Part shown: positions 1 through 10,039 of the stretch, piece by piece
How the letters are laid out: each line of letters starts with the position of its first letter
How positions within the stretch are numbered: the first letter of the stretch is position 1
Assembly: GCF_937873765.1 (NCBI RefSeq)
Contig: NZ_CALMZC010000015.1
Coordinates: forward strand, 1-64,000
From: an uncultured Thiothrix sp.
Lineage (GTDB): Bacteria; Pseudomonadota; Gammaproteobacteria; Thiotrichales; Thiotrichaceae
Direction: 5' to 3'
DNA length: 64,000 bases
Made by a program: the position numbers and the translations under genes
The notes under the pieces: model-generated
Database searches by the model: none
Seen by the model: the letters and a program-made list of their open reading frames with translations, nothing else
What the model was told of the DNA's origin: nothing

Positions 1-68
1 AGTCATTGGAACCTTCATCAATCGGTACTACTTTCAAATCTAATGAGACATTACCAAATTCTACAGAC

Positions 69-103
69 TTGCCTACTTCATTAGCGAAGTAGGCAAATTT
101 TTT
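69..103 (+). terminator. Rho-independent terminator of a gene left of the window
   Basis: A perfect 11-bp stem (TTGCCTACTTC at 69-79, GAAGTAGGCAA at 86-96) with a 6-base loop is followed by ATTTTTT. This polarity ends a plus-strand transcript entering from the left. The read-through frames in bases 1-65 are too short to name that gene. The stem also stands just past the stop of the convergent NADH dehydrogenase gene, so it may serve both sides. Confidence 0.8.
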
Positions 104-110
104 AAGGATC

Positions 111-1451
111 TTAATGCAATTTAATACTCGGGGATGTCGTGCGTCTTAAAATACCTGCAACTGTTTCAACGACCGTTTTCCAAAAACCATGTAGGCTTAA
201 TTGATGCTTTTTATACAACAGATTGTACATAAAGCGGGCGAGGTAACCTTCCACAAACAAAGTGCCTCGTGCGATATTGCCCATTAGACCACCAACTGCC
301 CAGTTTTCTCCAAGTGAAACTAAAGAACCAAAATCTTGATAGTGGAAATTTTCCAAGCTTTTCCCTTCTAAACGTCTCTGCATTTGTTTAGCTAGATGTA
401 TAGCCTGTTGATGAGCAGCTTGAGCACGTGGTGGAACTTTAGTGGGCGGATGGTGTTCGAGCCAATCGGCTGAAGCGCAGTCACCAAAAGCGAAAATATT
501 TTCATCAACAGAGGTTTGCAGTGTTGGTTTTACAATGAGCTGATTGATAGTGTTAGTCTCTAAGCCATCCAAGGTTTTGAGTACCGCAGGGGCACGAATG
601 CCTGCCGCCCAGACAATTAATTCAGCAGGAATCTGTTCACCAGTGCTTAGTTCGACACTATGCTCATGTACCGCTGCTACTCGTGCATTAGTGCGCGTAT
701 TCACCTTAAGGCGTGCAAGAATCCGTGCAGCATCGGCAGAAATGCGCTCGGGTAAACCGGGGAGAATACGTGGTGCGGCTTCAATTAAAGTTAAGGTCAC
801 ATCACGATCTGCTTCAATCGTATCTAAACCATATTTGACGAGCGTGCGAATACTTTGATGTAACTCTGCCGCTAATTCGACACCGGTTGCACCAGCACCG
901 ATAATCGCTACTTGCAGTTGATAAGGCTGTAAAATCTCAGATTGAGCATGTGCACGAATACAAGCATTCACGAGTTTTTGATGAAAATGCTCAGCTTGAG
1001 CTGCTGTATCCATTTCAATCGCATATTCAGCTACACCCGGAATATTAAAGTCGTTGGTACGGCTGCCAATCGCAATTATTAAGGTATCATAAGGAATACT
1101 GCGTTGTGGGGTAACTAGCTCGCCTTCATTATCGGCATAAGCATCGATATGTACGCGGCGTTGCGTTCGATCGATGCTGGTCATCGCGCCAATCCGATAG
1201 CGGAAATGATGCCAATGAGCTTGGGCTAGATAATCAATTTCATGTAAGGTGTAGTCCATACTGCCTGAAGCAATTTCATGCAACATCGGCTTCCAAATAT
1301 GCGTGCGATTTTTATCAATCAGCGTGATATGCGCGAGTTTCTGTTTACCTAGCTTATCGCCAAGCAGTGTGGCTAACTCTAAGCCACCTGCGCCACCGCC
1401 TACAATCACAATACGATGTAGACCTGCGCCTTCTAAATGTTTGCTTTGCAT
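111..1451 (-). CDS. ndh: Type II NADH dehydrogenase (NDH-2)
   Basis: This is a single-subunit, non-proton-pumping NADH:quinone oxidoreductase, a peripheral membrane flavoprotein feeding electrons into the quinone pool. The N-terminus carries an FAD dinucleotide-binding loop (IVIVGGGAGGLELA) and the middle a second Rossmann loop for NADH (VAIIGAGATGVELAAEL). The region AFGDCASA matches the second FAD contact of this family. The C-terminal 40 residues are basic and amphipathic, as in membrane-anchored NDH-2. About 446 residues is usual for the family. An in-frame TTG lies three codons upstream (1460); the ATG at 1451 is preferred. Other pyridine nucleotide-disulfide reductases share the fold, but the quinone-reductase pattern fits best. 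Confidence 0.9.
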   Translation of the reverse strand: MQSKHLEGAGLHRIVIVGGGAGGLELATLLGDKLGKQKLAHITLIDKNRTHIWKPMLHEIASGSMDYTLHEIDYLAQAHWHHFRYRIGAMTSIDRTQRRVHIDAYADNEGELVTPQRSIPYDTLIIAIGSRTNDFNIPGVAEYAIEMDTAAQAEHFHQKLVNACIRAHAQSEILQPYQLQVAIIGAGATGVELAAELHQSIRTLVKYGLDTIEADRDVTLTLIEAAPRILPGLPERISADAARILARLKVNTRTNARVAAVHEHSVELSTGEQIPAELIVWAAGIRAPAVLKTLDGLETNTINQLIVKPTLQTSVDENIFAFGDCASADWLEHHPPTKVPPRAQAAHQQAIHLAKQMQRRLEGKSLENFHYQDFGSLVSLGENWAVGGLMGNIARGTLFVEGYLARFMYNLLYKKHQLSLHGFWKTVVETVAGILRRTTSPSIKLH

Positions 1452-1538
1452 GGAGTCCAAAACCTAAATTCACTCAGGATAGCCTAGGGCAAGCTTTAAA
1501 GATAATATTGCTAGACTTACCTTTGATATTGTTTGACT

Positions 1539-2141
1539 TTAAAGTTTTTCGGCTGGCTTAATCCATTTAGGTGTATGACTACTTTCATATTGTAACAGTC
1601 GATTGAGCAGGATGTTTGGCTCGCTTTCAATTAATAATAGGTCGTAGTTCGAGCTACGCACAAAGGCTTCCTCAACGGTATGTTTGAAAAACTGCTTTAG
1701 CCCTTCGTAATAGCCTGCAACGTTTAAGAGGCCGCAAGGTTTTTGATGAAAACCTAATTGCGCCCAAGTGAGGACTTCAAACAGCTCATCTAGCGTACCC
1801 CAGCCACCGGGTAAAGCAATGAAAGCGTCAGCAAGCTCAGCCATGCGCATCTTGCGGGTATGCATCGAATCAGTAATGATTAAATCGGTCAGACCTGTGT
1901 GCGCGACTTCATGCGTGACTAAAGAATCAGGAATCACGCCAATCACTTCACCCCCGTTACGTAAAGCTGCATCAGCTACCACACCCATTAGACCAACTTT
2001 TGCTCCGCCGTAAATCAAACGAATCCCCCGTTCGGCTAAGAGCTCACCTAAGGCTTGCGCGGTTTCAATATAGACCGCTTGACGTCCGAAGCTTGAGCCG
2101 CAGTAAACGCAGATATTTTTAATAGTGTTTGAATTAATCAT
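1539..2141 (-). CDS. LOG family nucleotide 5'-monophosphate phosphoribohydrolase
   Basis: This is a TIGR00730/LOG family protein of about 200 residues with a Rossmann-like fold, often mis-named lysine decarboxylase. It shows the diagnostic PGGWGTLDELFEVLTW segment (PGGxGTxxE) and the N-terminal nucleotide loop GGAKVGLMG. Family members release ribose 5-phosphate from AMP or cytokinin nucleotides; the substrate here cannot be read from the sequence. The frame is open 23 codons further upstream, but that extension (Cys/Phe/Arg-rich) does not look like LOG protein. The ATG at 2141, followed by MINSNTIKNICVYCGSS, aligns with family starts. It is a monocistronic minus-strand gene divergent from the sarcosine oxidase operon. 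Confidence 0.88.
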   Translation of the reverse strand: MINSNTIKNICVYCGSSFGRQAVYIETAQALGELLAERGIRLIYGGAKVGLMGVVADAALRNGGEVIGVIPDSLVTHEVAHTGLTDLIITDSMHTRKMRMAELADAFIALPGGWGTLDELFEVLTWAQLGFHQKPCGLLNVAGYYEGLKQFFKHTVEEAFVRSSNYDLLLIESEPNILLNRLLQYESSHTPKWIKPAEKL

Positions 2142-2261
2142 ATGGTTTCTACGAAAATAACAGACTCTAAAATTAGCTGAACTACAGTAAAAAATTAGAT
2201 AGGGAAACACAAATACTAGGGCTGTTTAGTATTTTTACAAGCTCTGTTTGATCCATCGCAA

Positions 2262-2290
2262 TTGACTGACTAGTCAATCACCTCTAATCT
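2262..2290 (+). promoter_or_regulatory. Sigma-70-type promoter of soxBDAG with a palindrome on the -35 box
   Basis: TTGACT (2262-2267) and TAATCT (2285-2290) are spaced by 17 bases and lie 31 bases before the soxB ATG. The -35 element is one arm of the perfect inverted repeat ATTGACT-GACT-AGTCAAT (2261-2278). A protein bound there would block RNA polymerase, so this looks like a repressor operator. No candidate regulator gene is adjacent. The promoter call is by pattern only. Confidence 0.55.
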
Positions 2291-2320
2291 AGCTCATTCG
2301 CACGAATCGGAGTGATATTC

Positions 2321-3571
2321 ATGAAGTATTCTTGGCTGGAGGTCTTTAAAGCTGGCCTCAGCGGACAAAAACAATGGCCGGCAGCTTGGCCTGAAGTAAG
2401 CCCTAAGGCGGCTTACGATGTGATTATTGTCGGTGGTGGCGGGCATGGTTTAGCAACCGCTTATTATCTAGCTCGGGACTTTCCGGGTACACGGGTTGCG
2501 GTGGTAGAAAAGGGTTGGATTGGTGGCGGGAACACCGGACGCAATACCACCATTGTGCGTTCTAATTATCTGTGGGACGAAGCGACCAATCTGTATGAGC
2601 ATTCGCTTAAATTATGGGAAGGCTTAAGCGCTGACCTGAACTTCAATGTGATGTTTAGTCAGCGGGGTGTCTATAACTTAGGGCACACGCTTCAAGATAT
2701 GCGCGACATTGAGCGGCGCGTGAATGCGAATATGCTCAATGGCGTTGATGCTGAGGTGGTGAGTGCGGCTGAATTAAAAGAACGGATTCCGATTCTAGAA
2801 ACGGGGAAGCATGTGCGTTACCCCGTGATGGGTGCTTCTTGTCAACCGCGTGCAGGGGTCGCTCGTCATGATGCCGTGGCTTGGGGGTTTGCACGGGCGG
2901 CGGCAAAACATGGTGTGGATATTATCCAAAACTGTGAAGTGCAGGCTATGGATATTGAAGCCGGACAGATTAAAGGTTTACAGACTTCACGTGGCTATCT
3001 TAAAGCAGATCGCGTGGGCTGCGTGACAGCAGGGCATTCTTCGGTATTAGCTACGATGGCGGGTATCCGCTTGCCGGTTGAAAGTCATCCATTACAAGCC
3101 TTCGTTTCTGAGCCGATGAAGCCAGTCTTGCATACTGTTGTGATGTCGAATGCGGTGCATGGCTATGTGAGCCAATCGGATAAAGGAGATTTGGTGATTG
3201 GTGCGGGGATTGACTCCTATACAGGCTATTCACAACGCGGCAGCCCGCATTTAATTGATCACTGTGCATCCGCTATGATTGAGCTGTTCCCGATTTTCTC
3301 CAGAGTGCGCTTGAATCGCCAATGGGGGGGCATTGTCGATGTTTGCCCGGATGCTTGCCCGATTATTAGCCCGATTCCACAAGTGCAAGGCTTGTACTTC
3401 AATTGCGGGTGGGGGACTGGCGGCTTTAAGGCAACGCCGGGTTCTGGGCATGTGTTTGCACATACCATTGGTCAAGATCAGCCGCATCCCTTGGCTTTAC
3501 CTTTCCATATTGATCGTTTCACTACCGGTGCTTTGATCGACGAACATGGCGCTGCGGGCGTGGCACACTAA
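2321..3571 (+). CDS. soxB: Sarcosine oxidase, beta subunit
   Basis: This is the flavin-bearing subunit of heterotetrameric sarcosine oxidase, which demethylates sarcosine to glycine and passes the methyl group to tetrahydrofolate or formaldehyde. An FAD-binding DAO-type fold begins around residue 33 with [18 protein letters not shown], and the C-terminal [17 protein letters not shown] segment is typical of SoxB. The chosen ATG is preceded by CGGAG at a proper distance; a GTG three codons upstream (2312) is possible but overlaps that ribosome-binding site. First gene of a tight soxB-D-A-G operon. About 416 residues, normal for the family. Confidence 0.95.
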   Translation: MKYSWLEVFKAGLSGQKQWPAAWPEVSPKAAYDVIIVGGGGHGLATAYYLARDFPGTRVAVVEKGWIGGGNTGRNTTIVRSNYLWDEATNLYEHSLKLWEGLSADLNFNVMFSQRGVYNLGHTLQDMRDIERRVNANMLNGVDAEVVSAAELKERIPILETGKHVRYPVMGASCQPRAGVARHDAVAWGFARAAAKHGVDIIQNCEVQAMDIEAGQIKGLQTSRGYLKADRVGCVTAGHSSVLATMAGIRLPVESHPLQAFVSEPMKPVLHTVVMSNAVHGYVSQSDKGDLVIGAGIDSYTGYSQRGSPHLIDHCASAMIELFPIFSRVRLNRQWGGIVDVCPDACPIISPIPQVQGLYFNCGWGTGGFKATPGSGHVFAHTIGQDQPHPLALPFHIDRFTTGALIDEHGAAGVAH

Positions 3572-3582
3572 GGAGGCTTGTT

Positions 3583-3855
3583 ATGTTGTTAATTCATTGC
3601 CCCTATTGTGGCGAGCTGCGTGATGAGCAGGAATATCGTTATGCAGGGGAAGCATTTATTCAGCGCCCCGGCCTAGCTTGTACCGATGAGCAATGGGGGG
3701 ATTATGTATTTAATCGCACCAATCCAAAAGGTAAGACGGTAGAGCAATGGGCGCATGCTGCCGGTTGCCGTAAGTTATTTGTGGTTGAGCGCAATAATGT
3801 GACCAATGAAATTTACGCGGTGCGCACCTTTGAATCGTATAAGGAGCAAGCATGA
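3583..3855 (+). CDS. soxD: Sarcosine oxidase, delta subunit
   Basis: This is the small zinc-binding subunit of tetrameric sarcosine oxidase (90 residues). The zinc ligands expected from the family are visible: Cys6 and Cys9 in HCPYCG, His58 in WAHAAGC and Cys62. The gene follows soxB after an 11-base gap containing AGGAGG, and its stop overlaps the soxA start by the four bases ATGA, which implies translational coupling. Confidence 0.95.
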   Translation: MLLIHCPYCGELRDEQEYRYAGEAFIQRPGLACTDEQWGDYVFNRTNPKGKTVEQWAHAAGCRKLFVVERNNVTNEIYAVRTFESYKEQA

Positions 3856-6818
3856 AGCGCTTATATAAACAAGCTAGTGAACGTATTGACCGCTCAAAAG
3901 AAATTCATTTCTCTTGGCAAGGCGCGCATTACACCGGCTATGTAGGTGACACCTTAGCTTCAGCCTTATTAGCCAATGGCGTCAAATTGGTAGGGCGTAG
4001 CTTTAAATACGGTCGTCAGCGCGGGATTATGGCGGCGGGTGTGGAAGAGCCGAATGCATTAGTCATTCTCGAGCCGGATACGGGCTATCACGTACCGAAT
4101 GCGCGTGCGACTGAAGTTGAAATCTACCCTGATCTAGTGGCTACAGCAGCTAGCGGTATTCCTTCGATTAATGAAGATGTGCGTGCTTGGCTCAAACCGT
4201 TCCATCGCTTTATGGCTGCAGGGTTTTATTATAAAACCTTTATGTCACCAGCCTCATTATGGCCGAAATACGAAGAGCAACTGCGTAAATTAGCAGGCTT
4301 TGCCACGGCTCCGAGTCAGCCGGATGCCGAAACTTATGATCACTATAACCAGCATGTGGATGTTGCTGTCATTGGTGGTGGAGCCGCCGGTTTAGCGGCG
4401 GCATTAGCAGCGGCTAATGCCGGTTCTAAGGTTTTGTTGCTGGATGAGCGTGCGCAATTAGGTGGTGAGTTAGTGGTGGATGCAGGGCGTGATCCAGCGG
4501 CGCAAGCATGGTTTGAGCAGACCCGTGCAGCCTTGGAAACGCATGTGAATGTCAAAATTCTGCTACGCACCACCGCCTATGCGCTGCATGATTACAACTT
4601 ATTGTTAGCTTTAGAGCGTCGACAAGATCATCTAACGATAGGGGCGCGTAATCCGAAGCAACCCCGCCAGCGTTTACATCGGATTCGGGCGAATACAGTT
4701 GTATTAGCTACAGGTAGTCACGAACGTCCCTTGATGTTTGCTAATAATGATTTGCCTGGGGTGATGCTAGCGAGTGCGGTCAGTCGTTATCAATACGAGT
4801 ATTCGGTACTGTGCGGTAGTAAGCCGATAGTCGTTGGTAATAACGATAGTATCTATGATGTGGCACGGGATTTAGTCAAAGCAGGTACACGCCCCGTGGT
4901 AGTGGACTGCCGTATGGACTATGACGCCAGCGATTTAACTAAATTGGGTGTGATAGTTAAGCAAGGCTACACCATCGTGAAAGCCGAAGGACGTGCGAGT
5001 GTCGAGCGCGCTTTAATTGCGAAAACTGCTTATAACGCTACGCACGGTTGGGTCGTGGGAGATGCCTTAGAAACCCTTACTTGCGATTTAATTGCTTGTT
5101 CCGGTGGTTTCAGTCCCTTAGTGCATCTCGATTGCCATACTGGTTCTAAACCGTGGTTCTCAACAGATTATCAAGCGTTTATGCCTGCTTGCGATAAGCC
5201 CAATCGTTATGTGGCCGGTAGTGTGAATGGGCATAGTGATTGGCAAGGTGCTGCCGCTGAAGGCGAATATGTGGGCTTATTAGCAGCGGGGCAAACAGCT
5301 AACCTTGCAAGTGCTCCCAAGCTTCTAAATGTTGCTGACTTTATTTGCCCGGAGGTGGGACGCGATAAAGTTTTCTTAGATATGCAAAACGATGTGAAAG
5401 CCTCCGATGTGGAATTGGCTATTCGGGAAAATTATCGTTCAATTGAGCATATCAAACGTTATACCGCTTTAGGGTTTGGTACCGATCAAGGTAAAACCGG
5501 TAATGTGAACGGTATTGCGGTGGCTGCCAAAGTCATGAATTTACCGATTGAAGAAGTAGGCACTACTACATTCCGCCCTATGTATACACCCGTCACGCTG
5601 GGTGCACTGGCTGGGAGCGAAGTTGGTTTGCATTCTGATCCCCAGCGTTTTACGCCAATACAAGCTTCGCATCGGGCTAAGGGTGCTGAGTTTGAAGTGG
5701 TCGGGCAATGGATGCGCCCTTGGTATTTCCCACAAGGCTCAGAGGATATGCACCAAGCGGTGGCGCGTGAATGCTTAGCGGTGCGTAATAGCCTTGGCAT
5801 GATGGATGCTTCAACCCTTGGTAAAATTGATATTCAAGGCCCCGATGCCCGTGAACTATTAGCACGCGTGTATACCAATGCTTGGGCGAAGCTTGTGCCG
5901 GGTAAGTGTCGTTATGGTTTGATGTGTGATGAAACCGGCATGATCATTGATGATGGGGTGACGGCTTGTATTAGCGATACTCATTTCTTAATGACTACGA
6001 CCACAGGTGGAGCGGCACGTATCTATAACCATTTAGAAACTTGGCTGCAAACGGAGTGGCCGGATCTCAATGTGTATATCACTAGTGTGACTGATCATTG
6101 GTCTACAACAGCAGTGGTAGGTCCTAAAGCACGCCGCTTGATGGAGCAGCTCTGTAAAGATGTGGATTTCAGTGCGGCGAATTTCCCCTTCATGGATTGG
6201 CGCGAAGGCACGGTTTGTGGCGTACCGGCACGAATTATGCGTATTAGCTTCTCTGGTGAGCTTTCGTATGAGATTAATGTACAGGCCAACTACGGGCGCT
6301 TCATTTGGGATAGCGTGATGGAAGCGGGTAAGGCATTTAATATCACGCCGTATGGCACTGAGAGTATGCATGTTCTGCGTGCTGAAAAAGGCTATGTGAT
6401 TGTGGGTCAAGATACCGACGGCTCCATCACGCCTTATGATGCGAATATGGCTTGGGCTGTGTCCTTGAATAAGCCTTATCCGTTCTTGGGGCAACGGGCT
6501 TTAACGCGTAGTGATACAGCGCGTCCGGGGCGTAAACAACTGGTTGGCTTATTGACGGATGATCCTAATAACGTCTTGAAGGAAGGTTGCCAACTAGTTG
6601 CAGAAACAGGCAGCAAAGCCATGCTTGGTCATGTCACTTCCAGCTATTTCAGTCCAGTGCTTGGGCGCTCGATTGCGCTAGCGGTAGTGAAAGGTGGCTT
6701 GGATTTGCTGGGCACGAAGATTTACGCGAAGCCTTTATCTTATGAGGTAATTCCAGTCACTATCGTTGATAGCGTGTTCTACGATCAAGGCAAGGAGAAA
6801 ATGGATGGCGAAGTTTGA
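3852..6818 (+). CDS. soxA: Sarcosine oxidase, alpha subunit
   Basis: This is the large subunit (988 residues) of tetrameric sarcosine oxidase. The N-terminal part resembles a 2Fe-2S-type ferredoxin fold that in SoxA carries no cluster. It is followed by an NAD-binding oxidoreductase domain with VDVAVIGGGAAGLAAALA near residue 172. From about residue 600 to the end lies a GcvT-like aminomethyltransferase domain that takes the methylene group onto tetrahydrofolate. Full length for the family with no frameshift. The start overlaps soxD by 4 bases and the 3' end overlaps soxG by 14 bases. Confidence 0.95.
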   Translation: MKRLYKQASERIDRSKEIHFSWQGAHYTGYVGDTLASALLANGVKLVGRSFKYGRQRGIMAAGVEEPNALVILEPDTGYHVPNARATEVEIYPDLVATAASGIPSINEDVRAWLKPFHRFMAAGFYYKTFMSPASLWPKYEEQLRKLAGFATAPSQPDAETYDHYNQHVDVAVIGGGAAGLAAALAAANAGSKVLLLDERAQLGGELVVDAGRDPAAQAWFEQTRAALETHVNVKILLRTTAYALHDYNLLLALERRQDHLTIGARNPKQPRQRLHRIRANTVVLATGSHERPLMFANNDLPGVMLASAVSRYQYEYSVLCGSKPIVVGNNDSIYDVARDLVKAGTRPVVVDCRMDYDASDLTKLGVIVKQGYTIVKAEGRASVERALIAKTAYNATHGWVVGDALETLTCDLIACSGGFSPLVHLDCHTGSKPWFSTDYQAFMPACDKPNRYVAGSVNGHSDWQGAAAEGEYVGLLAAGQTANLASAPKLLNVADFICPEVGRDKVFLDMQNDVKASDVELAIRENYRSIEHIKRYTALGFGTDQGKTGNVNGIAVAAKVMNLPIEEVGTTTFRPMYTPVTLGALAGSEVGLHSDPQRFTPIQASHRAKGAEFEVVGQWMRPWYFPQGSEDMHQAVARECLAVRNSLGMMDASTLGKIDIQGPDARELLARVYTNAWAKLVPGKCRYGLMCDETGMIIDDGVTACISDTHFLMTTTTGGAARIYNHLETWLQTEWPDLNVYITSVTDHWSTTAVVGPKARRLMEQLCKDVDFSAANFPFMDWREGTVCGVPARIMRISFSGELSYEINVQANYGRFIWDSVMEAGKAFNITPYGTESMHVLRAEKGYVIVGQDTDGSITPYDANMAWAVSLNKPYPFLGQRALTRSDTARPGRKQLVGLLTDDPNNVLKEGCQLVAETGSKAMLGHVTSSYFSPVLGRSIALAVVKGGLDLLGTKIYAKPLSYEVIPVTIVDSVFYDQGKEKMDGEV

Positions 6819-7365
6819 AACAGCCTTAGAAGGTCGTGATTTTAATGCCTTAGCAGGAAACGGCTTTCAAGTGAGTGAAGAACGTCATTACGGCTATGTC
6901 GTGCTGCGTATTCGTTCTAGCACTACGGGCGCGGCGGAGGCTTTAGCGAACTTAGGAATCCAGTTACCCTCTGCTTTAGGGGTAACAGGTTCGCTGGATA
7001 CGAAGCTAGTAAAGTGGATTAGCCCGGATGAGTATTTAATTACTTTGTCCTTGAGCCAAAAAGATGCCTTTATTAAAGACGCCAAAGCGGCTTTGCAGGG
7101 TATTTTTGCGGCGGTGGTGGATAATTCTGGGGGCTATTCATTACTAAAACTGTCGGGCGAGCATGTGTATGAGGTGCTGGCGAAAAACTGTGTCTATGAT
7201 TGTTCGCAGTTTTTAAGCGAAGGCAAAGTGGTTTCGACCCTATTTTCTAAGGCTACAGTGCTGATCTATCGTCTGGATGCACAGCATATTTATCTCATGC
7301 CGCGTTGGTCATTTGCGGATTATGTTTTTCAGGCTTTAGAGCTGAGTTCGCGCGAGTTTAGATAG
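6805..7365 (+). CDS. soxG: Sarcosine oxidase, gamma subunit
   Basis: This is the fourth subunit of tetrameric sarcosine oxidase (186 residues), itself a small GcvT-like fold without a catalytic centre. The start MAKFETALEG at 6805 is chosen because AAGGAG (6792-6797) stands seven bases before it; the frame is open 13 codons further upstream inside soxA, but that extension is unlike SoxG. Last gene of the operon. The folate enzymes that often accompany soxBDAG (glyA, purU, folD) are not found next to it here. Confidence 0.9.
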   Translation: MAKFETALEGRDFNALAGNGFQVSEERHYGYVVLRIRSSTTGAAEALANLGIQLPSALGVTGSLDTKLVKWISPDEYLITLSLSQKDAFIKDAKAALQGIFAAVVDNSGGYSLLKLSGEHVYEVLAKNCVYDCSQFLSEGKVVSTLFSKATVLIYRLDAQHIYLMPRWSFADYVFQALELSSREFR

Positions 7366-7381
7366 TTTACTTCTGTTCTAG

Positions 7382-7412
7382 CTAGACGTTATAGCCAAGT
7401 TATAGCGTCTAG
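7382..7412 (+). terminator. Hairpin at the end of the sox operon
   Basis: CTAGACGTTATA (7382-7393) pairs with TATAGCGTCTAG (7401-7412) with one G-T pair, over a 7-base loop. It starts 17 bases after the soxG stop. The T-tract after it is poor, so termination strength is uncertain. Confidence 0.45.
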
Positions 7413-7522
7413 TATTTCGTTGATTTGTAGTTACGACTAGGGCAGCATGCTTTAGAGGAACTACTATGGCTGCTGTCGTTATAATGCATCCTATTCATTA
7501 AATTCAAACAAGATTAAATCTC

Positions 7523-9865
7523 ATGCTCAAGATTGCTGATCGTATTGCGCAGGAGCTAGCTGTTGCTCCGCGCCAAGTCACTGCTGCTATTCAATTATTA
7601 GATGAAGGTTCTACCGTACCGTTCATTTCCCGCTATCGTAAGGAAATGACAGGGGGGCTAGATGATAGTCAATTGCGGAATTTAGCAGAGCGTTTAGGCT
7701 ATTTACGTGAGCTAGAAGAACGGCGTACAGCGGTACTAAAAAGCATCGAAGAGCAGGGAAAGCTGACCCCTAATTTAGCCAGCGCGATTCAAGCGGCTGA
7801 CACGAAAACACGTTTGGAAGATTTGTATTTGCCCTTCAAACAAAAGCGCCGCACTAAAGGCCAGGTTGCCATTGAAGCAGGTATGTTGCCATTGGCAGAG
7901 GCTTTGTTGGCGAATCCACAGCTTGATCCCAACTGTGAAGCACAAAAATATCTTAATAAAGCAGAAGAGTTTAAAGAGGCTTTTGTCGATGCTAAAGGGG
8001 TGTTGGAGGGGGTTAAGTATATTCTGATGGAGCGTTTTGCCGAAGATCCTGAATTAGTCGGTGAGCTGCGCACTTATTTGCAATCAGAAGCGCAACTCAA
8101 ATCTAGCGTGGTCAAGGGTAAAGAAACCGAAGGGGCTAAATTCCGTGATTATTTCGACAATGCAGATACTCTAAAGAACGCCCCTTCGCATCGAGTCTTA
8201 GCCATGCTGCGGGGGCGCAATGAGGGCATCCTACAATTGAGCATTGATGTTGAGCAGTCTGCTGAGGCTCTCTTACATCCCTGTGAAGTTTTGACCGCTA
8301 AACGGCTTGGTATTCAAAATAAGCAGCGTCCTGCTGATGCCTTTTTAGCAGAAGTCGTGCATTGGACATGGAAAGTAAAACTGCATACTAAACTCGAAAC
8401 TGATTTGTTAGGTGATATGCGTCAAGCGGCTGAAACTGAAGCGATTCGCGTCTTTGCGCATAATTTGAAAGATTTGCTGTTAGCCGCACCAGCAGGTCAA
8501 CGTGCGACCTTAGGTCTTGACCCCGGTTTGCGTACTGGTGTGAAAGTAGCAGTAATTGATAGCACGGGTCAGTTTGTTGACCACACTACTATTTACCCAC
8601 ATGCACCGCGTAATCAATGGAAGGAATCAATCGCGATCTTAGCTAAATTAGCTAAAAAATATCAGTTAGAGCTCGTGGCCATCGGTAATGGTACGGCTTC
8701 GCGCGAGACCGATAAGTTAGTTGCTGAGCTGCTTAAACAGTATCCCGAGCTTAATCTACAAAAAGTAGTGGTGAGTGAAGCGGGGGCTTCTGTGTATTCA
8801 GCTTCCGAAATGGCAGCGAAAGAGTTTCCAGATCTGGATGTCACCATTCGGGGGGCGGTGTCGATTGCGCGTCGTTTACAAGATCCACTTGCTGAACTAG
8901 TTAAAATCGAACCCAAATCTATCGGGGTAGGTCAATATCAACATGATGTGAGCCAAGTGCAATTAGCCAACAATCTGGATGCGGTAGTCGAGGATTGTGT
9001 CAATAGTGTGGGGGTGGAGGTGAATACCGCATCTGCTGCTTTATTGCGGCGAGTAGCAGGTCTTAATTCAACGATTGCAGATAATATTGTCGAGTTTCGG
9101 AATAAAAATGGTCGTTTTACGAGTCGAAAAAATCTATTAAATGTACCGCGTTTGGGGGCAAAAACTTTTGAGCAAGCTGCTGGTTTCTTACGGATTCATG
9201 GTGGCGAAAATCCGTTGGATAGCTCAGCAGTCCACCCTGAAGCGTATTCTGTAGTGGAAGCGATTGCCGCTAAAACCCAAACTAATCTGCAAAGCTTGAT
9301 TGGTAACTCAGCACTCCTAAAATCGTTAAATGCTGCCGATTTTACTAATGCAAAATTCGGCTTGCCTACCGTTACCGATATTTTAGCAGAGTTGGATAAG
9401 CCTGGGCGTGATCCACGTCCCGCATTCAAAACAGCTAGTTTTAAAGAGGGTGTTGAGAGCCTCGCTGATTTAAAAGTCGATATGCTGTTAGAAGGAGTCG
9501 TTACTAACGTGACAAACTTTGGTGCTTTTGTGGATATTGGTGTGCACCAAGAGGGTCTCGTGCATATTTCGATGCTAGCCCATCACTTCGTTAAAGATCC
9601 CCACTCTGTGGTGAAAGCGGGCGATATTGTCAAAGTAAAGGTGCTTGAAGTGGATCAAGAGCGTAAGCGGATTGCTTTAAGTATGCGTTTGGATGAGCCT
9701 GCTAATACAAATAATAAGTTGACCATTCACCCAAAGTCAGCCAATCAACCAAGCAACGCTAAAGCTCAGACTGCTACAGGTAAATCGGTACGTCCACAGC
9801 AAACTATGCTAGTAGGTAATAATGCTTTTGCAGCAGCTTTTGCCAAGGCAAAAGAGCGCAACTAG
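7523..9865 (+). CDS. tex: Transcription accessory protein Tex
   Basis: This is a 780-residue RNA-binding protein related to eukaryotic Spt6. Domains in order: helical Tex N-domain (1 to about 190), YqgF/RNase H-like domain starting near [17 protein letters not shown] (about residue 329), helix-hairpin-helix region ([19 protein letters not shown], about 535-555), and a C-terminal S1 domain ([17 protein letters not shown], about 659-720). The tail after the S1 domain is Ser/Ala/Asn-rich and low complexity. Single gene followed by a strong terminator. Confidence 0.95.
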   Translation: MLKIADRIAQELAVAPRQVTAAIQLLDEGSTVPFISRYRKEMTGGLDDSQLRNLAERLGYLRELEERRTAVLKSIEEQGKLTPNLASAIQAADTKTRLEDLYLPFKQKRRTKGQVAIEAGMLPLAEALLANPQLDPNCEAQKYLNKAEEFKEAFVDAKGVLEGVKYILMERFAEDPELVGELRTYLQSEAQLKSSVVKGKETEGAKFRDYFDNADTLKNAPSHRVLAMLRGRNEGILQLSIDVEQSAEALLHPCEVLTAKRLGIQNKQRPADAFLAEVVHWTWKVKLHTKLETDLLGDMRQAAETEAIRVFAHNLKDLLLAAPAGQRATLGLDPGLRTGVKVAVIDSTGQFVDHTTIYPHAPRNQWKESIAILAKLAKKYQLELVAIGNGTASRETDKLVAELLKQYPELNLQKVVVSEAGASVYSASEMAAKEFPDLDVTIRGAVSIARRLQDPLAELVKIEPKSIGVGQYQHDVSQVQLANNLDAVVEDCVNSVGVEVNTASAALLRRVAGLNSTIADNIVEFRNKNGRFTSRKNLLNVPRLGAKTFEQAAGFLRIHGGENPLDSSAVHPEAYSVVEAIAAKTQTNLQSLIGNSALLKSLNAADFTNAKFGLPTVTDILAELDKPGRDPRPAFKTASFKEGVESLADLKVDMLLEGVVTNVTNFGAFVDIGVHQEGLVHISMLAHHFVKDPHSVVKAGDIVKVKVLEVDQERKRIALSMRLDEPANTNNKLTIHPKSANQPSNAKAQTATGKSVRPQQTMLVGNNAFAAAFAKAKERN

Positions 9866-9883
9866 GGTGTTTTTTTCATGAAG

Positions 9884-9919
9884 ACAGGCTAAGGCGTTGA
9901 GTTTTTAGCCTGTTTTTTT
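9884..9919 (+). terminator. Rho-independent terminator after tex
   Basis: ACAGGCTAA (9884-9892) pairs perfectly with TTAGCCTGT (9905-9913), followed directly by a run of T. It lies 19 bases after the tex stop. Confidence 0.85.
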
Positions 9920-9972
9920 ATGTCATTCAGAGCCATTCAGTCACTAAACATGTTTAGTTAGCGTATTTGCTG

Positions 9973-9991
9973 TTAGTATTAGTAATACTAA
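9973..9991. promoter_or_regulatory. 19-bp perfect palindrome upstream of fimV
   Basis: TTAGTATTA-G-TAATACTAA has two perfect 9-base arms about a single G, 48 bases before the fimV start. The size and symmetry suit an operator for a dimeric regulator. No regulator is encoded nearby and no second copy was noticed in the window. Confidence 0.4.
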
Positions 9992-10039
9992 TCTTCGATA
10001 AGATGATAATAAAAAACTTAGCAATGATGAGGGCGATTA

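Noticed and set aside
6033..6494. 153-codon open frame antisense to soxA
   Set aside because: It lies wholly within a well-conserved gene, has no ribosome-binding site and no protein-like features; a shadow frame.
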